DNA of 64,000 bases from Bryobacteraceae bacterium (lineage in GTDB: Bacteria > Acidobacteriota > Terriglobia > Bryobacterales > Bryobacteraceae). Shown here piece after piece: positions 9,200-19,479 of this stretch. Made by a program: the position numbers and the translations under genes. Where the stretch lies: NCBI GenBank assembly GCA_030041495.1, contig JASHNT010000087.1, positions 1 through 64,000 of the forward strand, in the 5' to 3' direction. The first letter of the stretch is position 1. Each line of letters starts with the position of its first letter. The notes beneath the pieces were generated by a model, which was not told the DNA's origin, searched no databases, and saw only the letters and a list, made by a program, of their open reading frames with translations.

Positions 9200-9772
9200 T
9201 TACTGATTCCCCCAAGCAGATCCCCGATAGGGTGGGGCTTCCTTGTCCATCCTCTGCATATCTGCCGAGGTTGCCGAACGCGGGCCGGGATAACGAATAA
9301 TGTCCCAGCCCTTGCCGCCGGTGTTACCGCCATAATGCGGATCGCCGAAGGTTCCCTGCAGCGTGTAGGTGCGCGCCTGATTAAAGAACCCTTGCAGATT
9401 CTGGGGAAGGGACATCAGCACGGCGTCGCGTTTTTCCGCGGACAAGTCCCCGAACCCGGCGCCCTGGGCGCGGATCGCGAATTCGTCCAGCGCGGCGAGT
9501 CCAGCCACCCACGCGTCTTTCTGCGGCGCGAGGTAGCCCGCCATTTGCACATCGATGTAATTCGCTGCGCCCAGCTCCAGCGCGCCCGGACCCAGCTCAT
9601 CGGCGGGGATGATGCGATCCACCAGCATCTCCGTGGTGCGGCGCTGGGCGGGACTGAGCGAGCGCGGCTGGTTCGCGGTTTGCGCGGCGGAGCGGATCGC
9701 CGAAACCGGCACCAGCGCCGCGGAAGCCGCGGTTACGATCACCGCTCGCCGGCTTACTTCGTGGTCAGCCAT
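9200..9772 (-). CDS. gluconate 2-dehydrogenase subunit 3 family protein (Tat-type leader)
   Basis: MADHEVSRRAVIVTAASAALVPVSA...; located directly upstream of the GMC oxidoreductase, the usual pairing. Confidence 0.78.
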   Translation of the reverse strand: MADHEVSRRAVIVTAASAALVPVSAIRSAAQTANQPRSLSPAQRRTTEMLVDRIIPADELGPGALELGAANYIDVQMAGYLAPQKDAWVAGLAALDEFAIRAQGAGFGDLSAEKRDAVLMSLPQNLQGFFNQARTYTLQGTFGDPHYGGNTGGKGWDIIRYPGPRSATSADMQRMDKEAPPYRGSAWGNQ

Positions 9773-9822
9773 GCCGACAGTATATCGCGGCGAAGATTTC
9801 ACGGCAGGGCGGGCCGCGCGTT

Positions 9823-10725
9823 TCAGCGTCCCGCTTGCGAACCCATGTTTTGGCCGCTCAAAAGCATGCTCAGACGCTTGAAGTTGAACGCGAGGAGCGC
9901 ACGAAGAATCGCGCCGCTGCGGAACCGGAAACCAGCGAAAAAGCCGTTGTATTTCCCAAGAAACTCGGCCGCGCCCACGATCCGGTCCGCCTGCGCCAGA
10001 GGGTAGTCGCGCAGAGGATCTTCGCCGGCATGAAGGGTGGCATGAATGGAAGGGATCACGTAAATCTTTTTGCCCGTGCGCCGGACCTGCATTGCCAGGT
10101 CCAGATCCCCCCAGTACTCCCCGAAACGCTCGTCGAAGTAATTCATGTGGCGCAGAAACTGTTTGCGCACCAGCAGCGCGTCGCGGCTGGCGTATTCGAC
10201 GGCGGCGGGCTCCCCGGACGGATCGATCTTCATGACGCGCAGGACACCCGCCGCCAGATCCTGCGCGGAGGGAATGCGATAGGTCCGCGACACAGGCTCG
10301 CCTTCGGGATTGAGCAACAGCGGGCAAACCGCAGCCGCACCGGAATCCGCTTCCAGCCGGTCCGCCAGGCGCGCCACCGTATCCGGAAGCACTTCCACAA
10401 AAGGCGAGAGGAACAACAGGAGTTCGGCTTTGGCCGTGCGCAGGGCGATGTTCATCGCGCGGGTCGCGCCGAAGTGTTGGGGCAGGCGCAGAATCTGAAC
10501 CGAGGGATACTCGGCGTCCAGGCGAGGGCCGTCGTCGTGGCTGCCGCAATCGACAATGAGGATTTGCAACCGAGCGGCATCGCTCGACCGCTGCAAGGCC
10601 TCGATCGCGCGCCGTAGCTCTTGGGCTTGATTAAACGCGACCAGAATCGCCGAGACGCGAGGGCCGCTCGGTTCCTGCTGAACCGCCGCGGGTTCAGGCG
10701 CGACCACCGGGGGCTTGGCTGGCAT
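9823..10725 (-). CDS. family 2 glycosyltransferase
   Basis: VSAILVAFNQAQELRRAIEALQRSS...ILIVDCGSHDDGP; follows the exopolysaccharide export genes. Confidence 0.87.
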   Translation of the reverse strand: MPAKPPVVAPEPAAVQQEPSGPRVSAILVAFNQAQELRRAIEALQRSSDAARLQILIVDCGSHDDGPRLDAEYPSVQILRLPQHFGATRAMNIALRTAKAELLLFLSPFVEVLPDTVARLADRLEADSGAAAVCPLLLNPEGEPVSRTYRIPSAQDLAAGVLRVMKIDPSGEPAAVEYASRDALLVRKQFLRHMNYFDERFGEYWGDLDLAMQVRRTGKKIYVIPSIHATLHAGEDPLRDYPLAQADRIVGAAEFLGKYNGFFAGFRFRSGAILRALLAFNFKRLSMLLSGQNMGSQAGR

Positions 10726-10745
10726 GTTCTAGAGCAAGCCCGGAC

Positions 10746-11714
10746 CTATCGCTGGGCCGGTCCGGACGGCGTGTGGGAGCCTCTTGGCGAGGGCGCAGGG
10801 CCCACTGGCATGGCATCCTGCTCCATTGTCCCTCCCTCGATCTCCTCCGGCTCGCCGGCTTCCTTGGGCGTGTAGTAGGAGTGATAGTAAGTGTACTTGC
10901 TGTACAGTTCGCCGCGCCGCGCGCCATTGACCACGATGCCCAGCACGTTATTATTGCACAAAGATTGCATCGCCCGCGTGACCGAATCGATGGTGGTATG
11001 CCCGATGCGAACCACCAACAGAGTGCCGTGGCACAGCGTCGAAAGCAGGTTGGCGTCGGCGGCGAACAGCAGCGGAGGGCTGTCGAGAACGATCCAGTTG
11101 AACAGACTGGGCAGCCGGTCCATCAGCAGCTTTACCTCGCGTAGGTTCAGCAGTTCCAGAGGATTGATCACCGCTTCGCCCGCCGGCATGACATACAGCG
11201 TGGTGCCGGCCAGCTTGCGGATGCATTTGTGCAAGGGAGCCTTCCCCAACAAATAGTCGGTGATGCCGGGGCTGCGGTCCAGCCCGAACAGCGTGTGCAT
11301 TAACGGGCGGCGGAAGTCGAAGTCCGCCAGCAAGGTATTGTTGCCCGCCAGATGCGATTCCGCCAGCGAAAGGTTCGCCGCGGTGAGGGATTTGCCTTCG
11401 GCCGGCGAGGGGCTGGTGATCACCACGGAGTAAATCGGCTGGAGGCTCTTCATGTGATTGAGCCGCGTGCGCAGCGTGCGGAACTCCTCCATGGGAGCCT
11501 CATGCGGACGGTTGATGTCGATCAACAGCGAGTCCGTCGCGGCGCGGAACGGGACCTCCTCAATCTGCTCCAGAAGGCCGGCCAGGTTCGCCCCCGGCGC
11601 TTCCAGCGTAGTGGTTGCCGCAGTGGCGGGTCCATTTTGTTGAGGACGCGCGGCTGGCGACGAAAGGAGCCCGGCCTGTTCGGCGCGGCGCAGGGCATCA
11701 TGTACTCGGCTCAT
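10746..11714 (-). CDS. CpsD/CapB-type tyrosine-protein kinase (BY-kinase)
   Basis: Walker A SPSPAEGKSLTAANLS, Walker A' LLADFDFRRP, WIVLDSPPLL; Tyr cluster ELYSKYTYYHSYY. Confidence 0.86.
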   Translation of the reverse strand: MSRVHDALRRAEQAGLLSSPAARPQQNGPATAATTTLEAPGANLAGLLEQIEEVPFRAATDSLLIDINRPHEAPMEEFRTLRTRLNHMKSLQPIYSVVITSPSPAEGKSLTAANLSLAESHLAGNNTLLADFDFRRPLMHTLFGLDRSPGITDYLLGKAPLHKCIRKLAGTTLYVMPAGEAVINPLELLNLREVKLLMDRLPSLFNWIVLDSPPLLFAADANLLSTLCHGTLLVVRIGHTTIDSVTRAMQSLCNNNVLGIVVNGARRGELYSKYTYYHSYYTPKEAGEPEEIEGGTMEQDAMPVGPAPSPRGSHTPSGPAQR

Positions 11715-11730
11715 ATGTGAAATTCCTCCG

Positions 11731-13386
11731 CTATTGCGCCCGGGTGGTGAAAATATAATACGCGACCGAACCAGCCATGAGCACCGCGGCGGCCAGGCAG
11801 GCGGTGGTCCAGCCCAGCCACGCCAGACGCCGCCGACGGCGCACCACGAAGTCGTTTTCCAGCAGCGGGATGCTTCCCAAGATCGCCATCTGCGTATACG
11901 CCCGCACGTCCTTCAGGTTCTTGAGGGAGGTGTCCTTCATCTCGCGCGCTCCGGCGATTACGATGCCAAACACCAAGCCCAGGCCGGCCCCCACCGCGAT
12001 CACCTCGGAACGGATCGGGTAGGTGGGACTTTCGGGATCGGACGCCGGGTCCAGGATTTGAAGATTCTCGCCCTCCTGGCGGTTCTCCATATCCTGCGTC
12101 ACCTGACCCGCCGTCAACTTCTTGCTCATTTCCTCGTATTTCTCTTTCTTGAGGTCGCGCTCCCGCAATAAATCCTGATACTCCTTTTCACTTTGCGGAA
12201 CACCATTGATGAGAGCCTGCAGCCGGGTGGCCTGTTGGTCGATGGTCTTAAGCTGGCGGTTCAGGTCCTCGAGTTGCGCGTCATCGGCCTGAATCTGCAT
12301 TTGGTAGTGTTGCATGTCGGCCTGCCGCTGCAGGTCTTCCCTAACCACGGCCGGGCTGACGGCCTTCCCCGAGGTTGCGTCTTTCTTAGCCGCGGCATCC
12401 TCCTGCGCGATCTTGTCCCGATCGGCCTTGGCAATTTCCAGTTGCGCCTTGGCGGCTTTCACATCGGGGTAACTGTCGGTGTAGCGCTGGAGCAGTTCCT
12501 GCACCATCTTTTCGAGATTGTCCACCTGGTTTTCCGCTTGCAGCAAGCGGGGACTTTTCTGCTGCTGCTGCTGTTGGGCTTCCTGGGGCTTGATCTTCTC
12601 CAACTCCTCTGAGCTGGTCTTGTAAATGTTGAGGTTGCCCTCCAGCATCAGCTTTTCCGCCTGCACGCGGCTGATCGATCCATTGACGTTGCCGCGCTCC
12701 TGTTCGAGAAGCTGAAGCTTCTGGTAATTTTCGCCCTGCTGCTCCGGCAAAGTTCCGTTGTTCTGCGCCTTGTAGGCCGCCAATTGCGTTTCGACGGCTT
12801 CCAGGTCCTTGCCCGCATTCTCGGTTTGATCGTGGAGAAATTGCGTAAGTTGGGCGGCGCGATTGGCTTCATCCCGGGAGCTGGCGTCGATAAATTTGCT
12901 GATCAGCTCATTCACCACTTTCATCGCCTGGTGGCGATCCGGGTAAGAGAAAGATACCTTGAAGGCGGGCACGGTGTGGCCTTGCTGGGTGACCCCCAAG
13001 GGATCGATCTTGATGTCCTTCCGCATACTGTCCAGCACGTCCTCGAGCGGCTGGCGGCTGAGTTCCTTGGGGTACAGGTTGTAGGTGCGGACGATGTTGG
13101 TCAGGGTCGCGCGGCTCTCAATCTGCTCCGTCATCGAATTGATCTGGTCGAGAATATCCTGGGTCATCACGCCCTGGACCAGGTTGGTGGGCAACTGCTG
13201 CTGTTCCACCTTGATGATGCCCTCCGAGACGTAGGTATCCGGCCATAGATACGCGCCGACGACGCTCGCAACCAGACAGAATAAAAAGGGACCAAAGATC
13301 CAGCCCTTGTGCCGTCGCAGAATATCGATATAATCCTCGACATCCAACGCCCTTCGCTGAATGTTATATCCTTCGGTTGGCTGCAT
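11731..13386 (-). CDS. Wzz/GumC-type polysaccharide chain-length determinant
   Basis: Two transmembrane segments flanking a coiled-coil; N-terminal VEDYIDILRRHKGWIFGPFLF; C-terminal YPIRSEVIAVGAGLGLVFGIVIAGAREMKD. Confidence 0.87.
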   Translation of the reverse strand: MQPTEGYNIQRRALDVEDYIDILRRHKGWIFGPFLFCLVASVVGAYLWPDTYVSEGIIKVEQQQLPTNLVQGVMTQDILDQINSMTEQIESRATLTNIVRTYNLYPKELSRQPLEDVLDSMRKDIKIDPLGVTQQGHTVPAFKVSFSYPDRHQAMKVVNELISKFIDASSRDEANRAAQLTQFLHDQTENAGKDLEAVETQLAAYKAQNNGTLPEQQGENYQKLQLLEQERGNVNGSISRVQAEKLMLEGNLNIYKTSSEELEKIKPQEAQQQQQQKSPRLLQAENQVDNLEKMVQELLQRYTDSYPDVKAAKAQLEIAKADRDKIAQEDAAAKKDATSGKAVSPAVVREDLQRQADMQHYQMQIQADDAQLEDLNRQLKTIDQQATRLQALINGVPQSEKEYQDLLRERDLKKEKYEEMSKKLTAGQVTQDMENRQEGENLQILDPASDPESPTYPIRSEVIAVGAGLGLVFGIVIAGAREMKDTSLKNLKDVRAYTQMAILGSIPLLENDFVVRRRRRLAWLGWTTACLAAAVLMAGSVAYYIFTTRAQ

Positions 13387-13409
13387 AAAAAATCTCCTCC
13401 GAGGCCGGC

Positions 13410-14105
13410 TTATTTGACGATGATGGTGTCGCCGTTTTGCAGGGCGATGTTTTTATCCAGGTTCTTGCCCTTGACGTAATCGTTGTAGTTGAAAAAGTAG
13501 CGGTCTTTGCCGCGGATAATGGTGATCTTGCTGCGATTGGCAAAGGTGTCCAGGAAGCCGCCGGCTTCGTTGATGGCTTCAAACACGGTGGTCGGGTTCT
13601 TGATCAGCGGATAATCGCCGGGCCGTTTGACCTCCCCGGTGACTGAGTAAGTTTTGCTGCGGACGTCGTAGACCGTGACGGTGACGCTGGGATCCTTGAT
13701 CTGCGACTTCAGTGCGTCGGATAGCTGCTGTTCCAACTGTTTGGGAGTAAGCCCCGCGGCGCGCATTTCACCCACCAGCGAGACGCTGATCATGCCGTCC
13801 GTACGAACCGGATAGAGGTGGCTCCAGTCCTTTTCCCGGAACACATCGATGTCCAAAATATCGTTTGGTCCAATGATGTATGTGGACTGATCCACGGCGG
13901 CGCTGTTGGCGGCCGGATCGCTCAAGCCGGGGAGCGGTTTGGGGGCATCGGGAGCCCCACTGGGGGTGCCAACGCCCGTATTGTTGTTGTTGTTATTCTG
14001 GTTTTGCGCGTCGGCGGCGGCCGCGAACAAAACCGGAAGAACTAGCAGTACCGTCAAACCTCTCCAAGTCACCTGACTGCTCCCTGGGAAGCTATCCCGC
14101 AACAT
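13410..14105 (-). CDS. polysaccharide export protein (Wza/SLBB type)
   Basis: STYIIGPNDILDIDVFREKDWSHLYPVRTDGMISVSLVGEMRAAGLTPKQLEQQLSDAL plus an SLBB-like repeat. Confidence 0.88.
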   Translation of the reverse strand: MLRDSFPGSSQVTWRGLTVLLVLPVLFAAAADAQNQNNNNNNTGVGTPSGAPDAPKPLPGLSDPAANSAAVDQSTYIIGPNDILDIDVFREKDWSHLYPVRTDGMISVSLVGEMRAAGLTPKQLEQQLSDALKSQIKDPSVTVTVYDVRSKTYSVTGEVKRPGDYPLIKNPTTVFEAINEAGGFLDTFANRSKITIIRGKDRYFFNYNDYVKGKNLDKNIALQNGDTIIVK

Positions 14106-14256
14106 TCAAACCTCTTTACAGTGTATAACGTAGTCGATCAGCCGACGCCATCGCCCCGGGGGATGATGTCATACCATAAATAGAAGAACAAACATCTGGA
14201 GGCCCTGTCTAGTAACCGATGTACCGGGACCGAACCATGTTTTTCGCAGGCACCTT

Positions 14257-14676
14257 ATGAACTATTTCCTAGCCAAAACCGACCACGACACCTATTCCAT
14301 CGACGATCTGGAGCGTGAGCATAAGACCACTTGGGACGGAGTGACTAATCCCCAGGCCGTCCGAGCCATCAAGGAGATGCGGCCGGGGGACAAAGTGTTC
14401 ATCTACCATTCGGGCAGTATATCTGCCGTCGTGGGATTGGCCGTTGTGCAGTCCGCCCCCCGGCCCGACCCACGCAACGCCAAATCCGCAGTCGTCGATC
14501 TCGAGTTCCTATGCCGCATCGACCCGCCCGTGACTCTGAAAGAGATCAAGGAATCCAAGAAGTTTGAGGATTGGGCCCTGGTCCGGCAGGGGCGGCTATC
14601 GACCATGTCCGCTCCGGCGAAATTTGTGGACTGGATGCGGAGCCGCTCCAGCTCATTCGCCTCGGCTTGCGGCTAA
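14257..14676 (+). CDS. EVE domain-containing protein
   Basis: MNYFLAKTDHDTYSIDDLEREHKTTWDGVTNPQAVRAIKEMRPGDKVFIYHSGS. Confidence 0.88.
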   Translation: MNYFLAKTDHDTYSIDDLEREHKTTWDGVTNPQAVRAIKEMRPGDKVFIYHSGSISAVVGLAVVQSAPRPDPRNAKSAVVDLEFLCRIDPPVTLKEIKESKKFEDWALVRQGRLSTMSAPAKFVDWMRSRSSSFASACG

Positions 14677-14803
14677 CCCGCCGTCGGCAGGTAATCTCAG
14701 AAGCCGGCACAGGGCCGGTGCGGCCCAAAAACGGCCAGGAACCGTGGCCCTATGCCCCGGGCCAGGCGTAGTTCACCCGCCGCGGGTTGTGGCGGCGAGT
14801 TCC

Positions 14804-17800
14804 TCAGAAGCTGAAGCGCGCGATGACCGTCCCGGTGCGAGGGGCGAATACCTGGTTGTTGGGCGGTTGCGATAGGGCCGTATTCGGCGCTGCGTACGCG
14901 TCGATTACACCGTAGCCCGCTGTAAGCACTTTCACTCCGTTAACGAGACCGCCGTAGATGATCGGACTCTGCGGATTGAAGGACGTGCCCGGGTTGGCCA
15001 TGATGGTGCGGTTGAAGACGTTCACGAACTCGCCGCGGATCTGGAGGTTCATCCTCTCCTTAATCCGGAAGTTGCGGCCGATATTCGCGTTCTCGATGGG
15101 CATGCGCGGTCCGCGAAAACCCGGGTACAGCGTGCCTGTCGCCGGACAAGCCGCGTTGATTGGACACTGAGCCCAGGCGCCCGGATTCAGAACCTGGGTG
15201 AAATACGGGTTGAAGGTGCTGTGGTTGTTGATGTTCACACCGTGCATATAGAAGGGTTGTCCGGTGTAGAACTCTTCTCCGTTGACCTGCTCCGCAGTGG
15301 GATTGCCCGGAGGTGTGAGTAACTGGCCGGTCTGATAGTTCCCAAAGAAGCCAACTTGCCATCCTTCCGTTACTAAGTTCTCCCATTTGTTGAAGAAGCC
15401 GGCCTTGGGAACCGTGTAGATCAGGTTGAAATTGAGCGTGCGAAAAGGGATGTTCTGCAGGTCCCAAACCGAGTTGTTGGGATTGAAAAAGTCCGACTGC
15501 CGCGCGGCGCGCGTGAAGCTCTTGGCCCAGGTGAAAGAGCCGCCGGCTTGCAGATTGTGGGAGAAGCGCTTGGTTGCCTTGGCCTGGAGCGAGTTGTACA
15601 GCGAATCGCCGGTAGGCGAGCCCGACGGTCCCAGATTCGGGAACTGCGGGTAAGCCTTAATCGCGGTCGAAAGTAACGTGGAGGGCGAGGCGCTGTAGTA
15701 GGGCAGTAAATATCCGCTGTTGGGCAGGCCGGCGGCGGCTTCGTGCTGCATCACGGCGACCGAGCTGACGGGCTGGCTCAGCAGAGCCCGATCCGCATTG
15801 TTGTTGTAGGTCGAGCTGGGGCAAACCGTCAGAGGATTCGACGGGCATGGACCGGTGCCCGGCAGCGGGAACAATCCGTACATGGCGTAATCCTGCGCCG
15901 AAATCTGGTTCAGAAAGCCCAGAGGCCCGGGGAGCCACACTGCATGGTTGCCCACATAAGCTGCTTCCAGGATGAAATTGCGGGTAAATTCGCGCTGAAT
16001 GCCGAAACTGTATTGATCGATGCGCGGCGGCCGGTTCTGATTCCGGTCCGGCATGGTCGGCGCTCCGGCCGTGGTGCCGTAGTTGGGGTAGATGCTGGCC
16101 GGGTTTACGCATCCGATACCGCAATACGGGCTCGACGGTAAAACCGGCCACACCGGTTGGGGAACGGCGCCCGGCGTTTCGATGTCGACAAAAGAGTTGA
16201 TGCCGGCCGGTTGATTCAATCCTGAAACGGACACTGTGCTCCCCGCCGCCGCACCGACAAACTGGTACGCGAGGCCCCATCCCGCGCGCAGCACCGTTTT
16301 AGGATCGAGCTGATAGGCCACGCCGATGCGGGGTCCGAACGCCCAGGGATAAGCGGGCTGGTATTGGAAGCCGGGATAGCCGCCATACACCGTGCCGCCC
16401 GGATGGCCGCCGGCGTTCAGGTTGATGACGTTCTCGCCGAACTGAGCCCAGCGGTTGTAGGTCTCTTTCTCGACCGTGTTCAGGTCGTAGCGCAGCCCGT
16501 AATCGATGGTCAGCTTACGCGCGATCTTCCAGGAGTCCTGCGCATACCAATCCCAGGTCTGATAGCCGGTGTGCGTTTCGCCGGGGGCGCTCTGCGCGAT
16601 GGTGTTGTAGTCGCCCAGCAGGAAGCTGGCGTAGTTGAACCCCGTGCTATACGGCAGATAGCTGACCGCCGGAGTGAACGGTTCCGAGGTCGCATTCTGG
16701 CCCGCGGTGAATGTGACCACGGGGTACGGCTCCGCGATGTCGCCGGTGAAGTACGCTTCGCCGCCGAACTTAAATGTGTGCCGGCCTTTCACCCATGTCA
16801 GGCCGGTCACGGAGGTGACCTTGCCCTCCCATTTCGTAGTTTGGCTGGGAGGTCCGACATTCTGCATGCCGCCGAACTGGCCATCCGTCACGCCGTTAAG
16901 GACCGGAATGTTGCGGTTCGCCAGGAAGCCGGCGATCCCGATAGTCTGCTCCGCGTTGTAGTTCAGGACCGGCGCGGGGTCGTCGTACTTTGTGCGCTGG
17001 TAGCCGATTCCCATGTGCAGTAATAGCGTCGGAGACAGCGTACGATCGTAATTCAGGCGGTAAATCCAGGTCGGAATAAACGTGCCGACATACTGCCCGA
17101 TGCTCAGCGGCAACCCGTCCGCAAATCCCTGAGCGGACACCTGGCTCTGAGTATTGTTCTCCGAATAGTAGAACGACAGCTTGTCTTTGGCCGAAACGTT
17201 GTGGTCGATCTTGATCGACGGAATCGCCGAGTAACGGTGGCTAGGAATCTGACCGTCATAGTTGCCGGAAATCAGGCTCGGCGTGGAGGGCGCGGGGAAT
17301 TCGTCCTGGAAGATCACCGAGACGCGGTCGAAACGCGTCGGCGGAATCGAGTTGGCGGGGAACGGGTACGCGTAGCCCAACCCGTTGGCGGCTGTGCCGC
17401 GCGTTAGCGGATCGTAGATCTCGTTGGCGTACTGCACACTGCCAAGCGGATCCTTATACCCGTTGCCCAGGGGCTGAGTCGCGCTACCCGTCAGGCCGGC
17501 CAGCGCGCACAAAGAGCAGGTCCCTACGGGCGAAATGCCCGAGAAGTTGCCCTGAGTGTAGGCCGAGTAGGGAACGGTGTCCGTGAAAGACAACTGCGTG
17601 GTTTCCAGATACTCCTCGTAGCTCCAGAAGAAGAACGTTTTGTTGTGGCCGTCGTAGATTTTCGGAATGTAGACCGGCCCGCCGAGCGTGCCGCCGAAAT
17701 CGTTGCGGCGGTTGCGCGGCCGGAACTTCCCTCCGTCGCCGCCGGAGAGACTGCCCGGCCCGCCGCTAATGCTGAACGGGTCGCCGGCGTTCAAGTCTTC

Positions 17801-18601
17801 GTTCACGAGATACTCGTACCCGCTGCCGTGAAATCGGTTCGTCCCGCCCTTCATGGTCAGGTTGATCACCGCCGAGCCGGCCTGTCCGAACTCAGGAGCG
17901 TAGTTGGAAACCTGATAAGCGATTTCCTGGACGGAATCGGCTCCGGGCTGGCCGATCTCCGTGTAGTCGTACGCGCCGAACAGACGCACTGTGGCGTCCT
18001 GCCCTTCCACGCGCATGGTCTCCGTGGTGGAGAAAGCATTGCCCAAGCCGTTCACCTGGAACGGACTGTCGGTCTGGTAGTTGCTCACGCCGGGAAGGGT
18101 CAGCAAAGTGTTATACGGATTGCGATAACCCGCGGGGCCGGCGTTCACAGTGCCAATGCCCAGCAGCGGAAGCTGGTCCATGTCGCCGACTGTTACGTTG
18201 TAGGCCAGTTCGCCGCTCTCGGTCTTGAGCAGCGAAGTTTCCGCCCGGACCGTCACCAATTCGGTGTTCGTTCCAGCCTCCAGCCGAACATCTTCGCGAA
18301 CAGTTCCGGCCGCTTGCACCGTCAGGTTGGAGTGCAAGAATGTCTTGAACCCCATCATGGTGACCGTGAGCGCGTAGCTGCCGGCCGGCAGGTCCGCGAT
18401 GGTGTAATTTCCGGTGGCGGTGGAAGCCGCAGGGTAGACAACCCCGGTTTCCGCGTTCTTTGCTTCCACCTTCGCGGCGGCGACGACTGCGCCGGCTTGG
18501 TCAGTTATGGTTCCGGTGACGGTTCCGTTGCCGACCTGCCCCCAAGCGATCAATCCAACCAACAAAAAACAGAAAACTGACGAGACTACTTTCGGCTTCA
18601 C
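14804..18601 (-). CDS. Oar-like TonB-dependent receptor with carboxypeptidase-regulatory (Cna-B-like) N-terminal domain
   Basis: GTVTGTITDQAGAVVAAAKVEAKNAETGVVYPAASTATGNYTIADLPAGSYALTV; plug and large beta-barrel, C-terminal IARFSF. Confidence 0.92.
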   Translation of the reverse strand: MKPKVVSSVFCFLLVGLIAWGQVGNGTVTGTITDQAGAVVAAAKVEAKNAETGVVYPAASTATGNYTIADLPAGSYALTVTMMGFKTFLHSNLTVQAAGTVREDVRLEAGTNTELVTVRAETSLLKTESGELAYNVTVGDMDQLPLLGIGTVNAGPAGYRNPYNTLLTLPGVSNYQTDSPFQVNGLGNAFSTTETMRVEGQDATVRLFGAYDYTEIGQPGADSVQEIAYQVSNYAPEFGQAGSAVINLTMKGGTNRFHGSGYEYLVNEDLNAGDPFSISGGPGSLSGGDGGKFRPRNRRNDFGGTLGGPVYIPKIYDGHNKTFFFWSYEEYLETTQLSFTDTVPYSAYTQGNFSGISPVGTCSLCALAGLTGSATQPLGNGYKDPLGSVQYANEIYDPLTRGTAANGLGYAYPFPANSIPPTRFDRVSVIFQDEFPAPSTPSLISGNYDGQIPSHRYSAIPSIKIDHNVSAKDKLSFYYSENNTQSQVSAQGFADGLPLSIGQYVGTFIPTWIYRLNYDRTLSPTLLLHMGIGYQRTKYDDPAPVLNYNAEQTIGIAGFLANRNIPVLNGVTDGQFGGMQNVGPPSQTTKWEGKVTSVTGLTWVKGRHTFKFGGEAYFTGDIAEPYPVVTFTAGQNATSEPFTPAVSYLPYSTGFNYASFLLGDYNTIAQSAPGETHTGYQTWDWYAQDSWKIARKLTIDYGLRYDLNTVEKETYNRWAQFGENVINLNAGGHPGGTVYGGYPGFQYQPAYPWAFGPRIGVAYQLDPKTVLRAGWGLAYQFVGAAAGSTVSVSGLNQPAGINSFVDIETPGAVPQPVWPVLPSSPYCGIGCVNPASIYPNYGTTAGAPTMPDRNQNRPPRIDQYSFGIQREFTRNFILEAAYVGNHAVWLPGPLGFLNQISAQDYAMYGLFPLPGTGPCPSNPLTVCPSSTYNNNADRALLSQPVSSVAVMQHEAAAGLPNSGYLLPYYSASPSTLLSTAIKAYPQFPNLGPSGSPTGDSLYNSLQAKATKRFSHNLQAGGSFTWAKSFTRAARQSDFFNPNNSVWDLQNIPFRTLNFNLIYTVPKAGFFNKWENLVTEGWQVGFFGNYQTGQLLTPPGNPTAEQVNGEEFYTGQPFYMHGVNINNHSTFNPYFTQVLNPGAWAQCPINAACPATGTLYPGFRGPRMPIENANIGRNFRIKERMNLQIRGEFVNVFNRTIMANPGTSFNPQSPIIYGGLVNGVKVLTAGYGVIDAYAAPNTALSQPPNNQVFAPRTGTVIARFSF

Positions 18602-18731
18602 CGGCTCTGCCCCTTGGAAAGTACAAGCGTACGAAGCCGCTAGAGATTTGAGTGCGTTCTAGCAAGGCTAAACTTTCACGCGATGCTACACCCATTTACA
18701 GGCCTGTGTCAATAAAAGCCGCCGATTCGCT

Positions 18732-19478
18732 TCAGAGCTGAATGCGCGAGAACAGGTACGCTCCGGCAATCACCAGGATCGACGCGATCACGACCAGCAC
18801 CAGGGTATCAAGGCTGCCCGCGTAGAAAGCCTGCCCGATCAAAGCCCCCCGCAGGCCATCGACGCCGTAAGTCAAAGGATCCAGACTCGCGGTGATCGCC
18901 AGGGCCTTGGGCAGGCCGGCCAGCGGGAACAGAGCGCCGGAGAGGAAGAAGATCGGCATCACCAGGAAATTCATGACCAGTTGAAAGCCCTGAAAATCGC
19001 TCAACAGCGAAGCGACAGCGGTTCCGAGCGCCGTGAACATGACGGCGACCAGAATCATGAAGAGCACGGCCGCGGGCACTCCTGAAAAGCTGGTCACCCG
19101 GAACCCCGCGGCGAAGCAGATCAGAATCACGATGGCGCCTTGGAACAGAGCCACGGTCGCGCCGCCCAGAGTTCTGCCGGCCATGATGTAAACGCGCGGC
19201 ACCGGCGCTACCATGGTCTCTTTCAGGAATCCGAACTGGCGGTCCCAGATCAACTCGATGCCGGAAAAGATCGCTGTGAACAGAATGGTCATACCGATCA
19301 CTCCCGGCGCCAGAAACTGGAGGTAGCTGCCCTGACCGGCGCGCTGGAAGATCGGTCCGAAGCCAAAGCCCAGCGCCACCAGGAACAGCAAGGGCTGCCC
19401 CAGCGACGCAATGATCCTGGGCCGCGAACGGAAATAGCGTTTGACTTGCCTCAGCCACAAAATGTAAACGGCGTTCAT
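18732..19478 (-). CDS. ABC-2 type (daunorubicin-like) transporter permease
   Basis: Multi-transmembrane; FLAPGVIGMTILFTAIFSGIELIWDRQFGFLKETMVAPVPR. Confidence 0.9.
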   Translation of the reverse strand: MNAVYILWLRQVKRYFRSRPRIIASLGQPLLFLVALGFGFGPIFQRAGQGSYLQFLAPGVIGMTILFTAIFSGIELIWDRQFGFLKETMVAPVPRVYIMAGRTLGGATVALFQGAIVILICFAAGFRVTSFSGVPAAVLFMILVAVMFTALGTAVASLLSDFQGFQLVMNFLVMPIFFLSGALFPLAGLPKALAITASLDPLTYGVDGLRGALIGQAFYAGSLDTLVLVVIASILVIAGAYLFSRIQL

Positions 19479-19479
19479 C

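Noticed and set aside
9200-10549. Single 449-aa ORF covering subunit 3 and part of the glycosyltransferase region
   Set aside because: Only the part after MADHEVSRRAV looks like protein; the N-terminal part is a shadow frame of the GT2 gene.
13970-14010. Poly-Asn (NQNNNNNN) microsatellite in the SLBB export protein as a phase-variation tract
   Set aside because: Trinucleotide repeat, so length changes stay in frame; more likely a flexible linker after the signal peptide.
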